Of a DNA stretch of 28,285 bases, positions 23,518 through 28,285 are shown piece after piece. The notes under the pieces are model-generated. The model did not search any database. It saw only the letters and a list, made by a program, of their open reading frames with translations, and was not told where the DNA came from. Made by a program: the position numbers and the translations under genes. Location: contig DFBM01000012.1 in assembly GCA_002366645.1 (NCBI GenBank), positions 1 through 28,285 of the forward strand, in the 5' to 3' direction. Each line of letters opens with the position of its first letter. The first letter of the stretch is position 1. This DNA comes from Rhodobacterales bacterium UBA3080 (GTDB lineage Bacteria; Pseudomonadota; Alphaproteobacteria; Rhodobacterales; Rhodobacteraceae).

Positions 23518-23925
23518 CTACCCCTGCAAATGTGCGACCACCTGTCGGTTGTGCGGTGCGTTGCGATGTTCGAACAGGTAGAGGCCTTGCCATGTGCCAA
23601 GCGCGAGTTTTCCGTTTGTGACCGGTATCGACAGGCTGACGGGCATCATCGCGGCCTTGATATGGGCGGGCATATCGTCTGGCCCCTCGTAGGTGTGGGT
23701 CAGGTAGGACATGCCGGGGTCGGTCGTGGGTGGGACGAGGCGGTGGAAGAAGTTTTGCAGGTCTGTCTGCACCTCGGGGTCGGCGTTTTCTTGGATTAGC
23801 AGGCTGCAAGAGGTGTGGCGGATGAACAGGGTGAGGAGGCCGGTGCCCTTCGCCCAGCCGGTGACTTGTGGCGTGAATTCGTAAAGGCCGGGGCCAGAGG
23901 TGGGGATGGTGAAGGTGGTTTGCAT
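23518..23925 (-). CDS. YjbQ/UPF0047 family protein
   Basis: A 135-residue single-domain protein of the YjbQ family, some members of which show weak thiamine-phosphate synthase activity; the true function is unsettled. Family motifs are RHTSCSLLIQENADPEV at 36-52, YEGPDDMPAHIKA at 79-91, GTWQGLYLFEHR at 110-121 and the C-terminal HNRQVVAHL. ATG 23925 gives the family N-terminus, but no Shine-Dalgarno is seen; twelve more codons are open upstream. No terminator is visible between it and nrdR. A repeat-rich region lies upstream. Base composition of its 5' flank (G-rich on plus) differs from the neighbours. Confidence 0.85.
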   Translation of the reverse strand: MQTTFTIPTSGPGLYEFTPQVTGWAKGTGLLTLFIRHTSCSLLIQENADPEVQTDLQNFFHRLVPPTTDPGMSYLTHTYEGPDDMPAHIKAAMMPVSLSIPVTNGKLALGTWQGLYLFEHRNAPHNRQVVAHLQG

Positions 23926-23970
23926 GGGGCGATAATGGAGGGGTGGTAGGGGCGTTGGCAAGGGGGAAAC

Positions 23971-24077
23971 GGGGCGTTAACTTTTGCGAATATCGGCCGG
24001 AAAGTGGTGTGCACAACGCGTACACAACCCGTACACAATGTGTATGTACGTTTTTGCAGGTAGGGGCGTTAACTTTT
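23971..24077. repeat. 15-bp direct repeats bracketing three 11-bp iterons and a palindrome
   Basis: ggggcgttaactttt occurs at 23971-23985 and again at 24063-24077. Between them three tandem 11-mers run from 24006 to 24038: ggtgtgcacaa, cgcgtacacaa and cccgtacacaa. The last flows into the palindrome tacaca-a-tgtgta (24032-24044). The unit length equals one helical turn, as in arrays bound by a regulator or initiator. The array lies 81-113 nt upstream of the YjbQ gene start and could be its operator. No recognition protein is evident. Confidence 0.6.
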
Positions 24078-24148
24078 TGGGGCGGTTGTCGGTGATTTTG
24101 GACGCACCCGTTCGGGACGAAGTCCTCGTGTTTGGTGGGGGGAGGTGT

Positions 24149-24222
24149 CGTAGGGTGTGCGCTCTGCGCGCACCGCTCCTAGGTTAACCAAGTAATGGTG
24201 CGCGGGGACCGCACACCCTACG
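24149..24222. repeat. REP-like imperfect palindrome, 74 bp
   Basis: Outer arms cgtagggtgtgcg (24149-24161) and cgcacaccctacg (24210-24222) are a perfect 13-bp inverted repeat. Inside them cgcgcacc (24167-24174) pairs with ggtgcgcg (24197-24204). The apical loop contains ggttaacc. The two-stem shape with a GTAGGGTG-type tip resembles dispersed REP-type elements of many bacteria. Its right arm overlaps the last bases and stop codon of the PD-(D/E)XK-like gene. It may double as that gene's terminator. Confidence 0.6.
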
Positions 24223-24748
24223 GGCTGCCGAGGAAATGCCAAGCGTTTTTGTAAGTATCCATCCAGCCTACAGTATATGCAGGCTTTTCATTCGTATAGT
24301 TTCGGGAATAGTCGGGCACTATTCGGCGCATTTTATTTGTTTGACTGCGTTCGCGGCCGCCCTTCCCCGGATTCCTCTCCCACGCCTTATGAGTTTCGTA
24401 TACGACTTTCGCAACAGTGTTAGCTGGTATGATATAGTAATCTGGATACTCTCCATTGGGTTTTCCCAAGTCGACGAATATGTAGAGAAGCCTCTTACCG
24501 ATGATTTTTTCATGTTTCTCACTCATGTGCCAACCGCCGTCCCCTCCGACAGTTGTACGTGTCTTGACTTGAATTGAAAATAAGTGATCCCCTGCTGTGT
24601 CGGCGATCAATATATCCATATTTGGAGCACCCTGCGGGGCCAACGCTGAGACAAACCCGCGCCGGAGTAATTCTCCCATTACGAAGTGTTCACCAGCAGC
24701 ACCCACAATGGCGGGTGAAACTTTCGACCCATTTTGCAGGTTCTTCAT
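24218..24748 (-). CDS. Accessory protein of PD-(D/E)XK nuclease-like type, function unknown
   Basis: A 176-residue soluble protein I know only as an uncharacterised family. Its N-terminal half has the order of a PD-(D/E)XK fold: GAAGEHFVMGELLRRGF (Glu20), NMDILIAD (Asp45) and FSIQVKTR (Gln60-Val-Lys62, with Gln in place of the usual acidic residue). A conserved-looking GGDGGWHMSEKHE follows, then strands LLYIFVDLG and YPDYYIIPA. The ATG at 24748 directly follows the rpoD stop (TAG-ATG, no gap), so it would be read from the rpoD message. Base use is visibly more AT-rich than in rpoD, suggesting transfer. Its last codons and stop lie in the REP-like repeat. It may be a nuclease or a catalytically altered DNA-binding protein. 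Confidence 0.65.
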   Translation of the reverse strand: MKNLQNGSKVSPAIVGAAGEHFVMGELLRRGFVSALAPQGAPNMDILIADTAGDHLFSIQVKTRTTVGGDGGWHMSEKHEKIIGKRLLYIFVDLGKPNGEYPDYYIIPANTVAKVVYETHKAWERNPGKGGRERSQTNKMRRIVPDYSRNYTNEKPAYTVGWMDTYKNAWHFLGSP

Positions 24749-26758
24749 CTACTGATCCAAGAACGACCGCAATTTCCGACTCCGGCTAGGATGCTTCAAC
24801 TTCCGCAGCGCTTTCGCCTCAATCTGACGAATACGCTCACGCGTCACGCTAAACTGCTGGCCGACTTCCTCAAGCGTATGATCGGTGTTTACGCCGATAC
24901 CAAAGCGCATGCGCAGCACACGCTCCTCGCGCGGTGTGAGCGAAGCCAGAACCCGTGTTGTGGTTTCCTTCAGGTTGCCCTGAATGGCGCTGTCCAGCGG
25001 TAGGACGGCGTTCTTGTCTTCGATGAAATCGCCCAGCTGGCTGTCTTCTTCGTCGCCGATCGGGGTCTCAAGGGAAATCGGCTCTTTGGCGATTTTCATA
25101 ACCTTGCGGACTTTTTCAAGCGGCATTTGCAGCTTGGCGGCCAGTTCTTCCGGTGTCGGTTCGCGGCCGATCTCGTGCAGCATCTGACGGCTGGTGCGGA
25201 CCAGCTTGTTGATCGTTTCGATCATGTGGACCGGAATACGGATCGTGCGGGCCTGGTCGGCGATGGAGCGTGTGATCGCCTGACGGATCCACCATGTCGC
25301 GTAGGTCGAGAATTTGTAACCGCGGCGGTATTCAAATTTGTCGACGGCTTTCATCAGACCGATGTTGCCTTCCTGAATGAGGTCGAGGAATTGCAAACCA
25401 CGGTTGGTGTATTTCTTGGCAATCGAGATAACGAGGCGAAGGTTGGCTTCGACCATTTCCTTCTTGGCGGAACGGGCTTCTTTTTCGCCCTTTTGAACCT
25501 GCTGCACAACGCGGCGGAATTCGGAAATATCAACGCCGACATACTGGCCAACCTCGGCCATTTCGGCACGGACTTCGTCAACTTTCGGTTTCAGGTCGCC
25601 GGTAAGGACGTCCCAGCCGCGAGTTTTCAGACCGGCAACGCGGTCTTGCCAGTCTGGGTCCAGCTCGGCGCCTTTATACTCGTCGATAAATTCACGGCGA
25701 TTAATGCGAGCCTGATCCGAAAGTTTAACCATCGCGCTATCTAGGCTCATGATCTTGCGGTTGATGCCGTAAAGCTGGTCGACCAGGGCTTCGATCCGGT
25801 TGTTGTGGAGGTGCATGGAGTTCACCAGCGTCACGATTTCGGAACGGAGGCGCTGGTATTCCAGTTCCTGATTGGAAGTAAAGGTCGCGTCTGTGTTCAG
25901 CGCAGCTTCCATGCGGTCGTTTTGCATTTCGTCGAGGCGTGCAAAATCGCCTGCAATCTGGTCAAGCGTTTCAAGGACGACTGGTTTAAGAACCGCCTCC
26001 ATTGCCGCGAGGCTCAGGTTTGCGGCTTCGTCTTCTTCCTCGTCGTCATCATCGTCTGGTGCAACGGGATTGCCGTCAGCGTCCAGAACCTGTTCTTTTT
26101 CTTTTTTCTCGGGGGCCGGTGCAGCAGCAGCGCCTGATACGTCGGGTACAGCACCAACTTCTTCTTCGCCCTCTTCTTCCATCTGCTGGCCGAAGGTCGC
26201 GTCGAGATCGATAACATCGCGAAGCATAATTTCTTCTTCGAGAAGCTCCTCACGCCAGATGGTGATCGCCTGGAACGTTAGCGGGCTTTCGCAAAGACCC
26301 GCGATCATGGTGGAGCGACCGGCCTCGATACGTTTGGCGATTGCGATTTCACCCTCGCGCGACAAAAGTTCGACAGTGCCCATTTCGCGCAAGTACATGC
26401 GGACGGGGTCATCTGTGCGATCTAGCGTTTCGGTGGTGGCCGCAGCGGCAACCAGTTCCCGCGAAGTGGTTGCGCCGATTTCTTCAACATCGGTATCCGT
26501 GCCGCCCTCTTCCTCTTCCTCTTCACCCTCAACAATATTGATGCCCATTTCGGACAGCATTGCCATCACATCCTCGATTTGTTCCGAAGAAACCTGTTCG
26601 GCAGGCATGAATTGGTTGAGTTCGTCATAGGTGATGTAGCCGCGCGCTTTGGCCAGTGCGATCATTTTCTTGACCGCGGTCTGGCTCATGTCGAGCATTG
26701 GGCCGGAGTTATCCTGTTGATCTTCACCGGTTTTTTGCTCGGAATCTTTAGCGGCCAT
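24749..26758 (-). CDS. rpoD: RNA polymerase primary sigma factor RpoD
   Basis: Housekeeping sigma factor, 669 residues. Region 1.1 is near the N-terminus (VKKMIALAKARGYITYDELNQ). A very acidic stretch follows, then region 1.2 (DPVRMYLREMG). The long non-conserved insert carries a second run of Asp/Glu. The core regions 2 and 3 follow (LRLVISIAKKYTNRGLQFLDLI, QEGNIGLMKAVDKF, YATWWIRQAITRSIADQ) and region 4 (LTPREERVLRMRFGIG, then VTRERIRQIEAKALRKL). I start at ATG 26758 because GGAG lies 6 nt upstream; an ATG four codons earlier overlaps that site. It lies 93 nt downstream of dnaG, the classical order. Confidence 0.96.
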   Translation of the reverse strand: MAAKDSEQKTGEDQQDNSGPMLDMSQTAVKKMIALAKARGYITYDELNQFMPAEQVSSEQIEDVMAMLSEMGINIVEGEEEEEEGGTDTDVEEIGATTSRELVAAAATTETLDRTDDPVRMYLREMGTVELLSREGEIAIAKRIEAGRSTMIAGLCESPLTFQAITIWREELLEEEIMLRDVIDLDATFGQQMEEEGEEEVGAVPDVSGAAAAPAPEKKEKEQVLDADGNPVAPDDDDDEEEDEAANLSLAAMEAVLKPVVLETLDQIAGDFARLDEMQNDRMEAALNTDATFTSNQELEYQRLRSEIVTLVNSMHLHNNRIEALVDQLYGINRKIMSLDSAMVKLSDQARINRREFIDEYKGAELDPDWQDRVAGLKTRGWDVLTGDLKPKVDEVRAEMAEVGQYVGVDISEFRRVVQQVQKGEKEARSAKKEMVEANLRLVISIAKKYTNRGLQFLDLIQEGNIGLMKAVDKFEYRRGYKFSTYATWWIRQAITRSIADQARTIRIPVHMIETINKLVRTSRQMLHEIGREPTPEELAAKLQMPLEKVRKVMKIAKEPISLETPIGDEEDSQLGDFIEDKNAVLPLDSAIQGNLKETTTRVLASLTPREERVLRMRFGIGVNTDHTLEEVGQQFSVTRERIRQIEAKALRKLKHPSRSRKLRSFLDQ

Positions 26759-26782
26759 GGGGCACTCCATAGATTGTTCGGT

Positions 26783-26844
26783 TGCGAATCACTCGACCGA
26801 AAATTGGTATGTGGGGAATTTCTACTGCGAATCACTGATTCGCA
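26783..26844. promoter_or_regulatory. Cluster of three GANTC methylation sites before rpoD
   Basis: TGCGAATCACT occurs at 26783-26793 and again at 26826-26836, where it continues into the reversed half TGATTCGCA (26836-26844). This makes a 9-bp inverted repeat with a single central base. Each copy contains GANTC, the CcrM target of alphaproteobacteria: 26786-26790, 26829-26833 and 26837-26841. All lie in the 93-nt dnaG-rpoD gap. I could not fix a promoter there, so whether they overlap it is unknown. Confidence 0.55.
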
Positions 26845-26851
26845 AGAGACT

Positions 26852-28285
26852 CTACCGTTTTTTCTTTACCCAGATCTGTTGATCTATCAGTTTTTGCAGG
26901 CTTTTGGACAGCCCGCTTTCGTCATTGGCACCCATCGAATCACCACCAAGGGACTCGTGGGAAATCTTGTTCTGCGCCTCGCGCGCCTGCTGTAGCCGCC
27001 ATGTCAGACCCTCGTCTGCTACACCGGTAATCTCTTCTTCGGCGTCTCGAATTTCTTCGATTATCCCGAGAGTCGCGACCTGCCTTGCCAGTTCCTCGCT
27101 GATGGCTTGAACCGCTAATTCCATGTCTGCGCTTTTTCGAAGGTAAGGGTTGGCACGGACCTGACCGATGGAAAGCAATTTCGGCAGTGGAGCAAACCCA
27201 AGCGAGGCTTCCATACGGGAAATCAGATGTTCGTGTTGATCGACGTCAGGCAGATGTAAGGTTTCGTGCAGGGAGGACAAGAGGGCGTCGCGGATTTGTT
27301 GCAAATCCGGCGATAAAAAACGCGCTCGCTCCAATTTGCTTTCAAATTTTTCCGCAAGCGCCGGCTGATTGATACAGCCCAGAAGAATGGCACATTCACG
27401 GACGCGGGCGTCTGTTTCGGGGCCGGCATTGGATTGCGCCAGCATCGAGGATTTCGCACCTGACGTTGGACCACCGGGCGCAGGTTTGCCCCATTGTTTG
27501 TTGCCGCCTTGCCACGCCGGCTTGGCGCCACCTTGTGGTCGAGACGGTGTGAACAAGGCTTGGCGTCGCTCGTTGATTGCAGCACCGTAATGGCCGCGCA
27601 GCGACGGGTCTTTGATTTGCTGGATAGCTTTGCGAAGGCTGGCATCAAGCGCCGCGCGGCGTTCGGGGCTGTCAAACACCTTGCCCTCGGTTTCGCGTTG
27701 CCACAACAGATCGACCATCGGCTGGGCGTTATCCAAAAGCTTTTGCATGGCTTCGGCACCTTGGGCGCGGATCAAGTCGTCGGGGTCTAATCCTTCGGGA
27801 AGGATACAGAAACGTAGCGATTTACCGGCCTCCAGAAGTGGTAGGGCCAAATCGATCAAACGGCGAGCCGCTTTGATACCGGCGTTGTCGCCATCAAGGG
27901 CAATCACCGGCTCAGGGCATATCCGCCAGATCATCGCTAGCTGGTTTTCGGTGATTGCGGTCCCGAGTGGGGCAACCGAATGGTTAAATCCGGCCTGGGC
28001 CAGCGCGATCACATCCATATACCCTTCGGCCACAATCAAGGCGTTAACCTTGCCGGACGCCTCGCGGGCAGGGCCGTTATTGTAAAGACTGCGGCCCTTG
28101 TCGAACAGCGGAGTCTCGTTCGAATTCAGGTATTTCGCCCGTGCATTCGGGTCCATCGCGCGACCGCCAAAAGCGATGCATCGGCCGCGGGCATCGCGGA
28201 TCGGGAACATGATCCGGCCGCGGAACCGGTCGTAAGGTTTGCCGCCGTCATCCGGTTTAATGCAAAGGCCGGCCTCGATGATCTG
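26852..28285 (-). CDS. dnaG: DNA primase DnaG, 3' part (5' end outside the window)
   Basis: The reading frame is open to the right edge of the window, beginning QIIEAGLCIKPDDGG, so the N-terminal zinc-binding domain and part of the core are missing. The visible 477 residues include the RNA-polymerase/Toprim region: YDRFRGRIMFPIRD, IAFGGR, IVAEGYMDVIAL with the Toprim Glu, and VIALDGDNAGIKAA with the DGD metal site. A low-complexity Gly/Pro/Lys linker follows (GGAKPAWQGGNKQWGKPAPG), then the C-terminal DnaB-interacting helical domain ending in VKKKR. ATG 28210 is internal and not the start. rpoD follows on the same strand. Confidence 0.95.
   Translation of the reverse strand, partial: QIIEAGLCIKPDDGGKPYDRFRGRIMFPIRDARGRCIAFGGRAMDPNARAKYLNSNETPLFDKGRSLYNNGPAREASGKVNALIVAEGYMDVIALAQAGFNHSVAPLGTAITENQLAMIWRICPEPVIALDGDNAGIKAARRLIDLALPLLEAGKSLRFCILPEGLDPDDLIRAQGAEAMQKLLDNAQPMVDLLWQRETEGKVFDSPERRAALDASLRKAIQQIKDPSLRGHYGAAINERRQALFTPSRPQGGAKPAWQGGNKQWGKPAPGGPTSGAKSSMLAQSNAGPETDARVRECAILLGCINQPALAEKFESKLERARFLSPDLQQIRDALLSSLHETLHLPDVDQHEHLISRMEASLGFAPLPKLLSIGQVRANPYLRKSADMELAVQAISEELARQVATLGIIEEIRDAEEEITGVADEGLTWRLQQAREAQNKISHESLGGDSMGANDESGLSKSLQKLIDQQIWVKKKR

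Noticed and set aside
23984..24187. Plus-strand open frame of 67 codons in the repeat region
   Set aside because: It is built from the iterons and the left arm of the REP-like hairpin, and lacks a ribosome site and any protein-like composition.
25872..26630. Serine-rich open frame antisense to rpoD (about 252 codons)
   Set aside because: The serine runs are the reverse reading of rpoD's Asp/Glu-coding stretches; no ribosome site, no domain.

Overview
The window looks like a chromosomal segment of a marine-type alphaproteobacterium, most likely Rhodobacterales (Roseobacter group). The signs are a small-type SRP RNA, a membrane-anchored class I cytochrome c of the cyt cy/CycM type, a RibBA whose cyclohydrolase half is degenerate, an nrdR-ribD and ribE-ribBA-ribH-nusB arrangement, clustered GANTC (CcrM-type) sites before rpoD, and moderate GC by eye. 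Nearly all of it is protein-coding. I saw no tRNA, rRNA, CRISPR array, prophage or intact insertion sequence.

Layout. 1-3984: a peptide ABC importer, oppB-oppC-oppD-oppF, between two intrinsic terminators; the binding protein probably lies just upstream. 4072-4512: a host-attachment-family protein, converging on pepF. 4554-8877 (minus): oligoendopeptidase F, an endonuclease/exonuclease/phosphatase-fold protein, a TerB-DnaJ co-chaperone, a GNAT acetyltransferase and an unannotated 43-residue membrane peptide. 9021-11956: membrane-anchored cytochrome c, divergent prephenate dehydratase (pheA), an SRPBCC protein and NADH pyrophosphatase (nudC). 12170-13516: a strong promoter, SRP RNA, a leader with several overlapping short frames, and rsgA. 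13556-14245: a nitroreductase-fold protein with the three substrate-binding residues of iodotyrosine deiodinase.

14432-17154 and 21834-23410 (minus) are the two halves of one riboflavin block: nrdR-ribD, then ribE-ribBA-ribH-nusB. Between them, on the opposite strand, sits a capsule cassette: kpsS-like Kdo transferase, Wza/KpsD-type export lipoprotein, and two-module KpsC. These would build and export a Kdo-linked capsular glycan, but no ABC transporter (KpsM/KpsT) is present here.

23518-28285 (minus): YjbQ-family protein, a repeat-rich intergenic region (three tandem 11-bp iterons ending in a palindrome, bracketed by 15-bp direct repeats, then a 74-bp REP-like hairpin), a PD-(D/E)XK-like accessory protein whose ATG directly abuts the rpoD stop codon, rpoD itself, and the 3' part of dnaG, which runs off the window. 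The rpoD-dnaG core operon is ordinary; the accessory gene and repeats fused to its 3' side are the least explained part of the window.
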